A stretch of DNA of 64,000 nucleotides from Betaproteobacteria bacterium (lineage in GTDB: Bacteria; Pseudomonadota; Gammaproteobacteria; Burkholderiales; Burkholderiaceae_F), in the NCBI GenBank assembly GCA_016861185.1, contig BOKW01000002.1, positions 372,001-436,000 on the forward strand, read 5' to 3'. This document shows positions 21,479-31,999 of this stretch, piece by piece. A program made the translations under genes and the position numbers. Each line of letters begins with the position of its first letter. Position 1 is the stretch's first letter. The notes beneath the pieces were generated by a model. The model had not been told where the DNA came from, ran no database searches, and worked only from the letters and a program-made list of their open reading frames with translations.

Positions 21479-22617
21479 CGTCGTGCCGTCGCCAGAATTG
21501 CTTCGGCCGCGAGCGCCGGCGTGTCGCGGCGCAGGCTTTCGTGCATCACTGCGAAGCGTTCGCGCAACTGCGCGCAGCGCGCGGTGTCGTCGAGCTGGCG
21601 CAGCAGCGTCTCGGCAATGGCCTGCGGGGTCGCGTCGTTCTGCAGCAATTCGGGCACCAGCGATTCGTTGGCGAGGATGTTCGGCAATCCGACCCACGGC
21701 AGGTAGCCCATCCGCCGCATGATCCACCAGGACAGCCGCGGCATGCGATAGACAATCACCATCGGCTTCTTGTACAGGGCGACTTCCAGCGTGGCCGTGC
21801 CGCTCGCCACCAGCACGCCGTCGGCGGCTTCGAGGCAGTCGTGCGAGCGGCCGTCGACCAGCGTCGTCTGCGGCACCGCGTCAGGAGCGGCCGCCAGCAA
21901 CGCCTCGAGCCGCTCGCGCAGGTAGGCGTTCGCCGCGGGCACGACGAAGCGCGCGCGCGGATGCCCCCGGGCGATCTGCACGAACGCGCCGAAGAACACC
22001 GGTGCGATGTGCTCGACCTCGGCGCGGCGACTGCCGGGCAGTGCGGCGACCAGCGGATCGCCGTCGATGCCGATGCGCGCGCGCGCGGCGCGCGCATCGG
22101 CCGCGAGCGGAATCTGGCTCGCGAGCGGATGGCCCACATAGGTCGCCGCGACGCCCGCGCGGTCGTAGATCGACTGCTCGAACGGAAAGATCAGCAGCAC
22201 CCGGTCGGCCGCGCGGCGGATCGTCTCGATGCGGCCGCGGCGCCAGGCCCAGATCGACGGGCCGACGTAGTGCACGGTCGGCACACCGGCTTCGCGCAGC
22301 TGCGTTTCGAGCCGCAGATTGAAGTCGGGCGCGTCGACGCCGACGAACGCGCGCGGCCGCTCGCGCAACACGCGCTCCCGCAGCAGGGCGCGCAGCCTGA
22401 GCAGGCGCGGCAGCTCGCTGATCACCTCCGCATAGCCGCGCACCGACAACTCGCGCACATGCCACCAAGCTTCGCAGCCCTGCGCGATCATGCGCTCGCC
22501 GGCGATGCCGGCGAAACGCGCCTGCGGATCGCGCGCGCGCAGCGCGCCCAGCACCGGAGCCGCGAGCAGGTCGCCGGATGCCTCGCCGGCAACGAAGGCG
22601 AACAGTCCGTCCGCCAT
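21475..22617 (-). CDS. lpxB: Lipid-A-disaccharide synthase
   Basis: A 380-residue GT19 glycosyltransferase that condenses UDP-2,3-diacylglucosamine and lipid X at the inner membrane. Typical motifs are [15 protein letters not shown] at the N-terminus, [36 protein letters not shown] and [11 protein letters not shown], all present in order. The ATG at 22617 lies 5 bases after lpxA. Length is normal (E. coli 382). Confidence 0.97.
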   Translation of the reverse strand: MADGLFAFVAGEASGDLLAAPVLGALRARDPQARFAGIAGERMIAQGCEAWWHVRELSVRGYAEVISELPRLLRLRALLRERVLRERPRAFVGVDAPDFNLRLETQLREAGVPTVHYVGPSIWAWRRGRIETIRRAADRVLLIFPFEQSIYDRAGVAATYVGHPLASQIPLAADARAARARIGIDGDPLVAALPGSRRAEVEHIAPVFFGAFVQIARGHPRARFVVPAANAYLRERLEALLAAAPDAVPQTTLVDGRSHDCLEAADGVLVASGTATLEVALYKKPMVIVYRMPRLSWWIMRRMGYLPWVGLPNILANESLVPELLQNDATPQAIAETLLRQLDDTARCAQLRERFAVMHESLRRDTPALAAEAILATARR

Positions 22618-22622
22618 CGCTT

Positions 22623-23411
22623 TCAGCGGACGATGCCGCGGCTGGAGTCCTGCACGAACGCGCGCAGCGCGTGCAGATGCGCGGCCGCACCGGGCGCTGC
22701 GCCTGCAAGCGCGTCGATTGCAGCACACGCTTCGGCGACCGTCCGTCCTTCCTTGTAGATCGCCTTGTACGCGCGCCGCAGCGCGCCGATCGCCTCCGCG
22801 CCGAAACCGCGGCGCTTGAGCCCTTCGACGTTGATCCCGTGCGGCGCGGCCGGGTTGCCGTTGCAGATCACGAACGGCGGCAGGTCCTGTAGCAGCGTCG
22901 TGCCCGCGCCGGTCATCGCGTGCGCGCCGATCCGCACGAACTGGTGTACGCCGGTCAGTCCGCCGAGGATCGCCCAGTCGCCGACGTGCACGTGTCCGGC
23001 GAGCTGGACGCCGTTGGCGAAGATCGTGTGATCGCCGATGAGGCAGTCGTGCGCGACGTGCACGTAGGCCATGATCCAGTTGTCGGAGCCGACGCGCGTC
23101 ACGCCCGCGTCCTGCACGGTGCCGGTGTTCAGCGTGCAGTACTCGCGGATCGTGTTGCCGTCGCCGATCTCCAGCCCGGTGGCCTCGCCCGCGTACTTCT
23201 TGTCCTGCGGGATACCGCCGATCGCGCAGAACGGAAAGATCCGGTTGTCGCGACCGATGCGCGTGCGGCCTTCGATCACCGCGTGCGCGCCGATCGACGT
23301 GCCCGCGCCGATCTGCACGTTCGGCCCGATCACCGCGAACGGCCCGACGTCGACGTCGGCCGCCAGCTCCGCCTTCGGGTCGACGATGGCGGTCGGGTGG
23401 ATCCGCGCCAT
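22623..23411 (-). CDS. lpxA: UDP-N-acetylglucosamine acyltransferase
   Basis: A 262-residue left-handed beta-helix enzyme transferring a 3-hydroxyacyl chain from ACP to UDP-GlcNAc, the first lipid A step. Hexapeptide repeats begin at [17 protein letters not shown]; the catalytic histidine region is [15 protein letters not shown], and a helical C-terminal domain follows. The ATG shares one base with the fabZ stop (TGATG). Acyl-chain length choice cannot be deduced with confidence by eye. Confidence 0.97.
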   Translation of the reverse strand: MARIHPTAIVDPKAELAADVDVGPFAVIGPNVQIGAGTSIGAHAVIEGRTRIGRDNRIFPFCAIGGIPQDKKYAGEATGLEIGDGNTIREYCTLNTGTVQDAGVTRVGSDNWIMAYVHVAHDCLIGDHTIFANGVQLAGHVHVGDWAILGGLTGVHQFVRIGAHAMTGAGTTLLQDLPPFVICNGNPAAPHGINVEGLKRRGFGAEAIGALRRAYKAIYKEGRTVAEACAAIDALAGAAPGAAAHLHALRAFVQDSSRGIVR

Positions 23412-23866
23412 CAGCGCGCTCCGCCGGCTTCGATCTTGCGGTACGTGCAGAGCAGTTCGGCCTCGGCGGCGACCTGGCCGTCGACCAGCGCCTTGCCGCC
23501 GAACTTCACGACGCCGCGCATCTCGCGCAGGATCTCGACTTCGAGGCGGAGCTGATCGCCCGGACCGACCGGCCGCTTGAAGCGTGCGCCGTCGATACCC
23601 GCGAAGTAGTACACGGAGTCCTCGTCGGGCTTCTTGCCCATCGACACGAAGGACAGCACGGCCGCCGCCTGCGCCATCGCTTCGACGATCAGCACGCCCG
23701 GCATCACCGGATAGTGCGGGAAGTGCCCCATGAACACCGGCTCGTTGATGCTGACGTTCTTGATCGCGACGACGCGCTTGCCGGGTTCCAGTTCGAGGAT
23801 CCGGTCGACCAGGATGATCGGATAGCGGTGCGGCAGGTGGCGCAGGATCTCGTGGATGTCCATCAT
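23411..23866 (-). CDS. fabZ: 3-hydroxyacyl-ACP dehydratase
   Basis: A 151-residue hot-dog-fold enzyme that dehydrates 3-hydroxyacyl-ACP in fatty acid elongation, competing with LpxA and LpxD for the same substrate. The catalytic His is in [12 protein letters not shown] (start of the domain), with the [20 protein letters not shown] motif containing the Glu. The first of two ATG codons (23866) overlaps the lpxD stop by four bases; the second is 3 bases later. Length is normal. Confidence 0.97.
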   Translation of the reverse strand: MMDIHEILRHLPHRYPIILVDRILELEPGKRVVAIKNVSINEPVFMGHFPHYPVMPGVLIVEAMAQAAAVLSFVSMGKKPDEDSVYYFAGIDGARFKRPVGPGDQLRLEVEILREMRGVVKFGGKALVDGQVAAEAELLCTYRKIEAGGAR

Positions 23867-24942
23867 GCGTCGTTCGTTCCTTGCAGTCGTGCTTCCAGCC
23901 GGCGAATGCGCTCGCGCAGTTCGTCGAGATGTCGCAGCGTGGCGGCGTTGCGCTCCCACTCGCGGTTTTTCATCAGCGGGAAGAACCCTGTATAGAAGCC
24001 GGCCTCGCCGATCGTACGCGATACCAGCGTGCCCGAAGAAATGATCGTGCCGTCGGCGATCGACAGATGACCGAGGATCATCGCCGCGCCGCCGAGCTGG
24101 CAGCCGCGGCCGATCGTGGCGCTGCCGGCGATGCCGACGCAGCCGGCGATCACCGTGTGCGCGCCGATGCGGCAGTTGTGGCCGATCTGGATCTGGTTGT
24201 CCATCTTGACGCCGTCCTCGACGACGGTGTCGCCCATCGTCCCGCGGTCGATCGTCGTGTTCGCACCGACCTCGACGTCGTCGCCGATCAGCACGCGGCC
24301 CGTTTGCGGGATCTTGATCCAGCGGCCGTCGAGCGGTGCGAAGCCGAAGCCGTCGGCACCGATCACCGCGCCCGCGTGCACGATGCCGCGCGCGCCGATC
24401 ACGCAGCCAGCGAGCAGCCGCGCGCCGGGATGCAACCGCGTGGCTTCGCCGACCGCCGCGTCCGCGCCGACGTAGCAGCCCGCGCCGATCCAGACGCGCG
24501 GGCCGATGCGCGCGCCGGCTTCGATGACCGCGAGCTCGTCGATGCGCGCGCTCGCGTCGACCGTGGCCGTCGGGGCGATGCGCGCCGACTCCGCGCGCCA
24601 GGGCTCGAACGTCGGCGCCGGTGTCAGTTGCTGCGCGGCCAGGGCGAACCACGCGTACGGCGCGTCGCAGACGATCGTCGTCCCTTCGCCGCGACCCGAC
24701 GGGAAGAGCGCAGCCGCGCTGGCCGCGTCGAGCACGATCGCACCGGCGCGGCTCGTCAGCGCAACAGGGCGATAGCGCGGGTTGGCGAGGAAGCCGAGTT
24801 GCGTGCCGTCCGCGGTTTCGAGCGGAGCGACCGAGGCGATGCGCCGATCCGCGTCCCCGCTGATCGTGGCGACGAGGCGGCCGGCGGTGCTTCGCTCGAT
24901 CGCGGCAACCAGTTGCGCGACCGTCAGGCCGTCCGCGGCCAT
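23863..24942 (-). CDS. lpxD: UDP-3-O-(3-hydroxyacyl)glucosamine N-acyltransferase
   Basis: A 359-residue left-handed beta-helix acyltransferase for the third lipid A step. The N-terminal uridine-binding domain (about 1-105) precedes the hexapeptide-repeat helix, with the catalytic histidine region [19 protein letters not shown] and GADGFGF. The C-terminal helix ([19 protein letters not shown]) is typical. It starts 4 bases after skp ends and overlaps fabZ by four bases. Confidence 0.97.
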   Translation of the reverse strand: MAADGLTVAQLVAAIERSTAGRLVATISGDADRRIASVAPLETADGTQLGFLANPRYRPVALTSRAGAIVLDAASAAALFPSGRGEGTTIVCDAPYAWFALAAQQLTPAPTFEPWRAESARIAPTATVDASARIDELAVIEAGARIGPRVWIGAGCYVGADAAVGEATRLHPGARLLAGCVIGARGIVHAGAVIGADGFGFAPLDGRWIKIPQTGRVLIGDDVEVGANTTIDRGTMGDTVVEDGVKMDNQIQIGHNCRIGAHTVIAGCVGIAGSATIGRGCQLGGAAMILGHLSIADGTIISSGTLVSRTIGEAGFYTGFFPLMKNREWERNAATLRHLDELRERIRRLEARLQGTNDA

Positions 24943-24946
24943 CGGC

Positions 24947-25459
24947 TCACTTGCCGTTGTTGAGCGCGCGCAGGACCTTTTCCGTGATGTCGACGCGCGG
25001 GCTGAAGAACACGGCGTCCTGCACGATCAGATCGAACTTCTCCTGTTCGGCGATCTGCCGCACGATGCGCTGCGCGCGGTCGAGCAGCGCCTGCAGTTCC
25101 TCGTTGCGGCGCTGATTCAGGTCCTCGCGGAACTCGCGCTGGCGGCGCTGCAGCTCGCGGTCCATCTCCGCGAGTTCGCGCTGCCGCTTGTTGCGCTCGG
25201 CTTCGGCGAGCACGGGTGCGTCCTTCTCGAAGCGCTCGGCTGCCGCCTTCAGCTTCTGTCCCATGTCCTGCAGCTCGCGATCGCGCTTGGCGAACTCCGT
25301 CTCGAGCTTCTGCGCGGCCGCCCGCGCGGGCGCCGAGTCGCGCAGAATGCGCTCCGAGTTCACGTAGCCGAGCTTCAGTTCCTGCGCCTGCGCCGCGGGC
25401 GGCGCAAGCGCCAGCGCCACCGGCAGAAAAGCCGACGCGATCCTCAGCCAGCCTTTCAT
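24947..25459 (-). CDS. skp: Periplasmic chaperone OmpH/Skp
   Basis: A 170-residue Skp-family chaperone. A signal peptide covers about residues 1-26 (ends AAQAQ). The mature part starts LKLGYVNSERILRDSAPARA, characteristic of the family, then a long charged coiled coil (about 50-135) forming the tentacles of the trimer that holds unfolded outer-membrane proteins. The ATG at 25459 was picked because the signal peptide starts there. The bamA-skp-lpxD order is the standard proteobacterial arrangement. Confidence 0.95.
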   Translation of the reverse strand: MKGWLRIASAFLPVALALAPPAAQAQELKLGYVNSERILRDSAPARAAAQKLETEFAKRDRELQDMGQKLKAAAERFEKDAPVLAEAERNKRQRELAEMDRELQRRQREFREDLNQRRNEELQALLDRAQRIVRQIAEQEKFDLIVQDAVFFSPRVDITEKVLRALNNGK

Positions 25460-25529
25460 CGAGAGCCTCGTCTTCACTGGGGTCGCGTATTCTGCCACAG
25501 GGGTCCGCGTTCTCCGCCGCATACAGCGC

Positions 25530-27839
25530 TCAGAAGCCCGTGCCGATCTGGAACTGGAAGCGCTGCGTGCGATCGAGCGGCTCGGTCTTAAGCGGGTACG
25601 CGTAGCTCAGCTTCAGCGGACCGATCGGCGAAATCCACGCGATGCCGATGCCCGCCGAATAGCGCAGGTCGCCGAGACGCACCGGCTCGCCCACGCCCCA
25701 CACCTGGCCGGCGTCGACGAACGCGAGCGCGCGCAGCGTGCGGTCCGCGCCCGGCAGCGGCAGCAGCGCTTCGACCGAGCCGTTGATCCGGCGCGTGCCG
25801 CCGAGCGGGTCGCCGAGCGCGTCGCGCGGACCGAGCGAGCCGCCGTCGAAGCCGCGCACGCTGCCGATGCCGCCCGCGTAGAAGTTCTTGAACAGCGGAT
25901 AGGCTTTGCCGTCGTAGCCGCCGCCGACGCCGACTTCGCCGTTGAACGCGAGCGTGAAGCGGCTCGTCAGCGGCATGAACTGCTGGTACTGGTAGGTCAG
26001 CCGGTAGTACTGCAGATCGAGCGCCGGCGTACCGACCTCGAGGAAGGCGCGCTGGTAGCGCCCGCGCGTAGGTACGAGGATGTTGTCGCGGCTGTCGCGC
26101 GCCCAGCCGACGGTGCCGATCAGCGCCTGCGTCTCCTGCCCGAAGCGGTTGACGTAGTCGACGTAGCGCAGCGGGCTGAACGGCGTCAGCGCGATGCGCG
26201 TCCCCTCGTAGCCCAACCCGAAGAACACCGTGTCGAACTCGGTGAACGGCACGCCGAAGCGAACCGCGCCGCCGCGCTGCGTGAAGTCGACGCTGCCGAG
26301 ATTCAGGCGCGCGAGGTCGGACTTGCGCTCGAAGATCTCCGTCGTGCGGCTGATGCCGTCGATCGTCACGTACGGGTCGACGTGCGTCACCGCGAGCGTG
26401 CGGTTGGCGCGGCTCGTGTTGACCTCGAACGAAATCGCGTGGCCCGAGCCGAGCACGTTCTGCTGCGTGTACGCCGCCTGCAGCACGAGCTTTTCGGTGC
26501 TCGAATAGCCCGCGCCGGCCTGGATGTTGCCGGTCGGCCGCTCCTTGATGTTGAAGTTCACGTCGATCTGGTCGAGCGATCCGGGCACCGCGGGCGTTTC
26601 GACCTCGACCTTCTCGAAGAAGCCGAGGCGGTCGATGCGGTCGCGCGACAGCCGCACCTTCTCCGAGTCGAACCAGGCGTTCTCGAACTGGCGCACCTCG
26701 CGGCGGATGATCTCGTCGCGCGTGCGCGCGTTGCCGGTGATGTTGACGCGCCGCACGTACACGCGGCGGCCTGGGTCGACCAGGATCGTGAACGCGACCT
26801 CGCGCTTCTCCCGGTTCGCCTCCGGCACCGGGTTGGCCGACGCGAAGGCGTAGCCGAGCTGGCTGAAGCGGTCGGTGATGCGCTTGGACACGTTGTTCAG
26901 CCGTTCGGCGTTGAAGGTTTCGCCGGGTTTCACGTCGATCAACGCCCGCAGCTCGTCTTCGAGTCCGAGCAGCTCGCCCGCGAGCTTGACCTCCGAGATC
27001 GTGTAGCGCTCGCCCTCGATCAGGTTGATCGTGATGTGGATGTCCTGTTTGTCGGGGCTGATCGACACCTGCGTGGACTCGACGTTGAAGTCGAGGTAGC
27101 CGCGGTTCAGGTAGAAGCTGCGCAGCGTCTCGAGGTCGCCCTGCAGCTTCTGCCGCGCGTACTGGTCGCGCTTCGTGTACCAGGTGAACCAGCCGGGTGT
27201 GGACAGTTCGATTTCGCGCAGAAGCTGGCGGTCCGTGAACGCCCTGTTGCCCGTGAAGCGGATCGAGCGGATGCGCGCTGCCTCGCCTTCGTCGACCGCC
27301 ATCACGATGTTGACGCGGTTGCGTTCGACCGGCGTCACGGTCGTCGTCACCTGCACCGCGTACAGGCCGCGGCCGAGGTACTGGCGCTTCAGTTCCTGCT
27401 CGGCGCGCTCCAGCAGCGAGCGATCGAACACGCGCGCCTCGGCGAGTCCGACCTCGCGCAGCGACTTCTTCACCGCGTCCTTGTCGAACTCCTTGATGCC
27501 GGTGAACTCGATCGACGCGATCGCCGGCCTCTCCTCGACGACGACGACGAGCACGTCGCCGTCGACCTCGAGCCGCACGTCCTTGAACAGTCCCGTCGCG
27601 TACAAGGCGCGGATCGCGGCCACGCCCTTTTCCGGGTCGAAGCGGTCGCCGACGCGCAGCGGCAGGTAACTGAACACCGTGCCGGCTTCGGTACGCTGGA
27701 TGCCTTCGACGCGGATGTCCTTGACGACGAACTCCTGCGCGAACGCGGCGGCGGCAAAGGCCGAAAGAACGGCGGCGGCCACGCCGCGCAACGTCGTCCC
27801 GACGCCGCGTCGCGATCGACGGCGGAATGCGTGCTTCAA
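25530..27839 (-). CDS. bamA: Outer membrane protein assembly factor BamA
   Basis: A 769-residue Omp85 protein, the central barrel of the BAM complex. An N-terminal signal peptide (residues 1-35, ending AAAAFAQ) is followed by five POTRA domains (to about 425) and a 16-strand barrel. The conserved loop motif VRGFDGGSLGPRD and a C-terminal phenylalanine (QIGTGF) are present. The start is a TTG at 27839; no ATG is in frame upstream before a stop, and no strong ribosome-binding site is visible. It follows rseP by 37 bases. Confidence 0.96.
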   Translation of the reverse strand: MKHAFRRRSRRGVGTTLRGVAAAVLSAFAAAAFAQEFVVKDIRVEGIQRTEAGTVFSYLPLRVGDRFDPEKGVAAIRALYATGLFKDVRLEVDGDVLVVVVEERPAIASIEFTGIKEFDKDAVKKSLREVGLAEARVFDRSLLERAEQELKRQYLGRGLYAVQVTTTVTPVERNRVNIVMAVDEGEAARIRSIRFTGNRAFTDRQLLREIELSTPGWFTWYTKRDQYARQKLQGDLETLRSFYLNRGYLDFNVESTQVSISPDKQDIHITINLIEGERYTISEVKLAGELLGLEDELRALIDVKPGETFNAERLNNVSKRITDRFSQLGYAFASANPVPEANREKREVAFTILVDPGRRVYVRRVNITGNARTRDEIIRREVRQFENAWFDSEKVRLSRDRIDRLGFFEKVEVETPAVPGSLDQIDVNFNIKERPTGNIQAGAGYSSTEKLVLQAAYTQQNVLGSGHAISFEVNTSRANRTLAVTHVDPYVTIDGISRTTEIFERKSDLARLNLGSVDFTQRGGAVRFGVPFTEFDTVFFGLGYEGTRIALTPFSPLRYVDYVNRFGQETQALIGTVGWARDSRDNILVPTRGRYQRAFLEVGTPALDLQYYRLTYQYQQFMPLTSRFTLAFNGEVGVGGGYDGKAYPLFKNFYAGGIGSVRGFDGGSLGPRDALGDPLGGTRRINGSVEALLPLPGADRTLRALAFVDAGQVWGVGEPVRLGDLRYSAGIGIAWISPIGPLKLSYAYPLKTEPLDRTQRFQFQIGTGF

Positions 27840-27876
27840 GGTCGGATCAGGTGCAGAGAAGTGAGGCGGCGGGATC

Positions 27877-29229
27877 TCAGAGGAGCAGTCGTGTCAGATC
27901 GTTGTATAACGCCAGCGCCGTCAGCAGGACCAGCACGCCGATGCCGGCGCGGTGCCCCCACTCGACGATCCAATCGGCCGGCGGGCTGCCCTTCAGAATT
28001 TCGACGAGATAGTACAGCAAGTGCCCTCCATCGAGCATCGGGATGGGCAGCAGGTTCAGCACGCCGAGGCTGATCGACACGAGTGCGAGGAAGCTCAGAT
28101 ACGCGACGATGCCGATGCTCGCCGTCTTGCCGGCGTAGTCGGCGATCGTCACCGGCCCCGACAGGTTCTTCCACGACGCCTCGCCGGTGATCATCTTGCC
28201 CAGCATGCGCAGCGAGAAGATCGCCGTGTCCCACGTGCGCTCGACCGCGAGCCCGACGCTCTCGATCGGTCCGTAACGCACCTTGACGAGTTCGGGACGG
28301 TCGCCGACCTCGGCGCCGATGCGACCGACCGTCTGCCCGCTTTCGTCGACGACGCGCGCGGGCGCCACAGTCACGACGCGCGTGCGCCCTTCGCGCTCGA
28401 TCAGCAGCTCGAGCTCGACGCCGGGCGAGCGGCGGATCGCGTCGATCAGCTCGCGCGCCGAGGCGACCGGCCGGCGGCCGATCTCGAGCACGCGGTCGCC
28501 GGGCTGCAGCCCGGCGCGCTGCGCCGCGCCGCCTTCGGCAAGCCGGCCCACGCGCGGCGGCCCCGCGTACGGCGCGAGCCCGACGCGCGGCATCGGGTTG
28601 CCTTCGGTGTCTTCTTTCGTGAGCCCCGAAAGGTCGAGCCGCAGCTCGCGCGTGACGCCGTTGGCGCCTTGCACCTGAACGTCGAACGCGCGCCGGTCGA
28701 CCGCGCGCTGCAGGACGAGCCAGTTCAGTTCGTTCCACGAGCGCACGCGCTCGTCGTCGATCGCGAGCACGAGGTCGCCGCGCACGAAGCCCGCGCGTTC
28801 CGCCGGCGAATCCGCGGCGGGCGGCCCAACGACCGCCTTGGGTTCCATCACGCCGACGACGTTGAGCCCCCAGTACACGCCAACGGCCAGCAGCAGGTTG
28901 GCAAGCGGACCCGCCAGCACGATGGCGATGCGCCGGCCGACGGGCTGGCGGTTGAACGCGCGCGGGAGATCGGCCGGCGCGATCGGACCGATGTCGTCGT
29001 CGCGTTCGTCGAGCATGCGCACGTAGCCGCCGAGCGGAATCGCGGCGACGACCCATTCGGTGCGATCCGGCCCGCGTACCGCCCGCACGAGCGGCCGGCC
29101 GAAACCGATCGAGAAGCGCAGCACCTTGACGCCGCAGCGGCGCGCGACCCAGTAGTGGCCGTACTCGTGGATCACGATCAGCACGCCCAGCGTGACCAGG
29201 AAGGCAAGTACCGTGGTGACAAAAGTCAT
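27877..29229 (-). CDS. rseP: Site-2 protease RseP (regulated intramembrane protease)
   Basis: A 450-residue inner-membrane zinc metalloprotease. The active site H21-E-Y-G-H25 lies in the first helix and the third ligand in LLPIPMLDGGHLLYY near the C-terminus. Two tandem PDZ domains occupy the periplasmic part (about 115-310). In E. coli it cleaves RseA after DegS to release sigma-E and clears signal peptides. Its ATG overlaps the dxr stop by four bases and bamA follows, so an envelope-stress protease is co-expressed with the outer-membrane assembly machine. Confidence 0.97.
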   Translation of the reverse strand: MTFVTTVLAFLVTLGVLIVIHEYGHYWVARRCGVKVLRFSIGFGRPLVRAVRGPDRTEWVVAAIPLGGYVRMLDERDDDIGPIAPADLPRAFNRQPVGRRIAIVLAGPLANLLLAVGVYWGLNVVGVMEPKAVVGPPAADSPAERAGFVRGDLVLAIDDERVRSWNELNWLVLQRAVDRRAFDVQVQGANGVTRELRLDLSGLTKEDTEGNPMPRVGLAPYAGPPRVGRLAEGGAAQRAGLQPGDRVLEIGRRPVASARELIDAIRRSPGVELELLIEREGRTRVVTVAPARVVDESGQTVGRIGAEVGDRPELVKVRYGPIESVGLAVERTWDTAIFSLRMLGKMITGEASWKNLSGPVTIADYAGKTASIGIVAYLSFLALVSISLGVLNLLPIPMLDGGHLLYYLVEILKGSPPADWIVEWGHRAGIGVLVLLTALALYNDLTRLLL

Positions 29230-30398
29230 CGGATCCCCAAGGTGGCCGCAGCCTGCGCGGCCGCGCGTCGCGCCGCGCCGTCGATCGCGAGCACCTCGTC
29301 GACCGACTGCGGCGCCGCCGGGGCGAGGCGGCCGAGCGTCTCTTCGATCACGGCGGCGATCGCCACGAATGGCAGACGCCTTTCCAAAAAAGCTTCGACC
29401 GCGATCTCGTTGGCGGCGTTCAACACGATGCAGGCGGCCGGACCCGCCTGCAGCGCGCGGTAGGCAAGCGCGAGGCAGGGAAAGCGCGTCAGGTCGGGCG
29501 CCTCGAAGCTCAGCGCGCCGAGCTGCGTGAAATCAAGCGTCGCCGAGCCGCTTTCGATGCGGTCCGGCCAGCCGAGCGCGTACGCGATCGGCGTGCGCAT
29601 GTCGGGCGTGCCGAGCTGCGCGACCACGGAGCCGTCGCCGAACTCGACCATCGAATGGATCACGCTCTGCGGGTGGACGACGACGGCGATGCGCTCAGCA
29701 TCGAACCCGAACAGCCGGCTCGCTTCGATGACCTCGAGCCCCTTGTTCATCAGCGTGGCGGAGTCGACCGAGATCTTGCGTCCCATGACCCAGTTCGGGT
29801 GCGCGCAAGCCTGCTCGGGCGTGACCGCCGAAAGGTCCAGCTGCTGCCGGAACGGCCCGCCCGAGGCGGTCAGAATCAGTCGGCGCACGTCGCGTTCGAG
29901 CTGCCGCGCGCCGGCCAGGCATTGGTGAATCGCGTTGTGCTCGCTGTCCACCGGCAGCAGCGTGGCGCCGCCGGCGCGCACCGCATCGGTCAGCAGCGCG
30001 CCGGCGCAGACGACCGCCTCCTTGTTCGCCAGCAGCAGGCGTTTGCCGGCGCGCGCCGCGGCCAGCGTCGGCACGAGCCCCGCCGCACCCACGATCGCTG
30101 CGACGACGATCGGTGCGCCCGGCAAGGTGGCCGCGTGCGCCAGCGCCGCCGCGCCCGCGGCCGCTTCGGTCGGCAGGCCGCTCGCGCGCAATCCTTCCCG
30201 CAGCGCGATCGCGAGTCCCTCGTCGCCGATGACCGCGAGTTTCGGCCGGTGGCGCGCGCAGATGTCGAGCAGCGCCTCGACGCTCGTCTGCGCGGTGACC
30301 GCTTCGACGTGAAAGCGCTGCGGATGGCGCTCGATCACGTCGAGCGTGCTTGCGCCGATCGAGCCGGTCGCCCCGAGAATCACCACGCCTTGCGTCAT
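29226..30398 (-). CDS. dxr: 1-deoxy-D-xylulose 5-phosphate reductoisomerase
   Basis: A 390-residue MEP-pathway enzyme turning DXP into 2-C-methyl-D-erythritol 4-phosphate with NADPH. N-terminal nucleotide-binding loop LGATGSIGASTLDVI, the LLANKEAVV motif, the metal/substrate motif VDSEHNAIHQ and SATLMNKGLEVIEA are all intact. The ATG at 30398 overlaps the cdsA stop (ATGA). Isoprenoid precursors from here feed uppS, encoded two genes upstream. Confidence 0.97.
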   Translation of the reverse strand: MTQGVVILGATGSIGASTLDVIERHPQRFHVEAVTAQTSVEALLDICARHRPKLAVIGDEGLAIALREGLRASGLPTEAAAGAAALAHAATLPGAPIVVAAIVGAAGLVPTLAAARAGKRLLLANKEAVVCAGALLTDAVRAGGATLLPVDSEHNAIHQCLAGARQLERDVRRLILTASGGPFRQQLDLSAVTPEQACAHPNWVMGRKISVDSATLMNKGLEVIEASRLFGFDAERIAVVVHPQSVIHSMVEFGDGSVVAQLGTPDMRTPIAYALGWPDRIESGSATLDFTQLGALSFEAPDLTRFPCLALAYRALQAGPAACIVLNAANEIAVEAFLERRLPFVAIAAVIEETLGRLAPAAPQSVDEVLAIDGAARRAAAQAAATLGIR

Positions 30399-31225
30399 GC
30401 CGCAAGCTGCCTCAGCAGGACCGCCGCCGGCAGCGCCGGCAGCAGCGCATCGATGCGATCGAGCACGCCGCCGTGGCCCGGCAGCAGCCGGCCGCTGTCC
30501 TTCACGCCGGCCTGCCGCTTCAGCAGGCTCTCGAACAGATCGCCGACGATCGACAGCGCCACCAGCAGCGCGAGCGCGAGCAGCGCGATGCCCGGCGGCA
30601 GCGTCTGCAGCAGCCACGTCGAGAACAGGGCGAGCTGCGGCGCCGCCGCGGCCAGCAGCAGCGCGACCGCCAGCACCGCAATCATCGCACCGCCGACACC
30701 GGCCCAGGTCTTGCCCGGACTGATGTGCGGAGCGAGCTTGCGTTTTCCGAAAGCGCGGCCGGCGAAGTACGCGGCGATGTCGGCGATCCAGACCACTGCA
30801 GCCGCGGAGAACAGCATCAGCACGCCGTCGCGATAGAGCTGCAGCGCGGCGACCCACGCGGCCGCCAGCAATGCCACGCCCAGCGCGCTTTTGACTCCGG
30901 CCGCGAAGCGAATGCCGCCGTGCTCGGCCCGCAGCAGCAGCGGACCGACCAGGGCCCAGGCCGCGCAGGCAACGACGACGATCGCGGTCACTGCGCCGTC
31001 GCGCGGCCACGCGGCGAGCACCTCGAGCCCGAACAGCGACGCGCCCAGCACGAGCGCGGCGCCGAGCGCGACCGCCGGCGCGTGGGCAGCGAGCCTGGCC
31101 CATTCGTAGGCGGCCGCGCCGATGACCAGCGACATCGCCGCCGCGAAGACCGTGTGCCCCGCGACGAGGGCGCCGATCAGCGCGAGCAGAAGGATCACCG
31201 CGGTGACGACGCGCTGCCCGAGCAT
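30395..31225 (-). CDS. cdsA: Phosphatidate cytidylyltransferase (CDP-diglyceride synthase)
   Basis: A 276-residue polytopic membrane enzyme with about eight hydrophobic helices making CDP-diacylglycerol, the precursor of all phospholipids. The signature near the C-terminal half is ADIAAYFAGRAFGKRKLAP then SPGKTWAGVGGA, including the metal-binding Asp. Seven bases separate it from uppS. Length is normal for the family (about 270-285). Confidence 0.96.
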   Translation of the reverse strand: MLGQRVVTAVILLLALIGALVAGHTVFAAAMSLVIGAAAYEWARLAAHAPAVALGAALVLGASLFGLEVLAAWPRDGAVTAIVVVACAAWALVGPLLLRAEHGGIRFAAGVKSALGVALLAAAWVAALQLYRDGVLMLFSAAAVVWIADIAAYFAGRAFGKRKLAPHISPGKTWAGVGGAMIAVLAVALLLAAAAPQLALFSTWLLQTLPPGIALLALALLVALSIVGDLFESLLKRQAGVKDSGRLLPGHGGVLDRIDALLPALPAAVLLRQLAA

Positions 31226-31232
31226 GGCCGCC

Positions 31233-31967
31233 TCAGGGGGAAACAGCGAGCTGCGCGCTGGTGCGGCCGAATCGGCGCTCGCGCGTCGCGTACCAGGCCA
31301 GCGCCGCGTCCAGCGCGTTGGCGTCGAAATCGGGCCACAGCAGATCGGTGAAATACAGCTCGGCGTACGCCGACTGCCAGAGCAGGAAGTTGCTGATGCG
31401 CTGTTCGCCGCCGGTGCGGATCAGCAGGTCCACGTCGGGCGCAAAGGCGAGCGCGAGATGCCGTGCGAGCAGCGCTTCGTCGACCGCCGCAGGCCGTGCC
31501 GCGACCGAAGGATCCGCCGCGAGCAGTGCGCGCACCGCCTGAACGATGTCCCAACGGCCGCCATAGCTCGCGCAAATGGTCAGCTTGAGCTTCTCGTTGC
31601 CCGCGGTCTGCGCCTCGGCTTCCGCGATGTGCCGCCGCAGTTCGGGCTCGAACGCGTCGAGTTCGCCGACGACGCGCAGCCGCACGCCGTTGTCGCGCAG
31701 CCTGCCGACCTCCTTCTGCAGCGCCGACAGGAATAGCCGCATCAGCACCGAGACCTCGTCGGCCGGACGGCGCCAGTTTTCCGAACTGAACGCGAACAAC
31801 GTCAGGAACTCGATGCCGCGGCGTCCGCCCGCCTCGATGACGGCGCGCACCGCGTCGACGCCGCGCGAGTGTCCGGCGACGCGCGGCAGATGCCGCTGCG
31901 TCGCCCAGCGTCCGTTGCCGTCCATGATGACGGCGACGTGGCGCGGGATCTTCGTGTGCTTGGACAC
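31233..31967 (-). CDS. uppS: Undecaprenyl diphosphate synthase
   Basis: A 244-residue cis-prenyltransferase producing the C55 lipid carrier for peptidoglycan and O-antigen. The catalytic Asp is in [12 protein letters not shown], with [18 protein letters not shown] and the [16 protein letters not shown] motif. The start is a GTG at 31967; the upstream ribosome-binding site is weak (AAGG). A 32-base gap separates it from frr. Confidence 0.96.
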   Translation of the reverse strand: MSKHTKIPRHVAVIMDGNGRWATQRHLPRVAGHSRGVDAVRAVIEAGGRRGIEFLTLFAFSSENWRRPADEVSVLMRLFLSALQKEVGRLRDNGVRLRVVGELDAFEPELRRHIAEAEAQTAGNEKLKLTICASYGGRWDIVQAVRALLAADPSVAARPAAVDEALLARHLALAFAPDVDLLIRTGGEQRISNFLLWQSAYAELYFTDLLWPDFDANALDAALAWYATRERRFGRTSAQLAVSP

Positions 31968-31999
31968 GTTCGGCGACCTTGTCGAGCCGGCCGGGCGGC

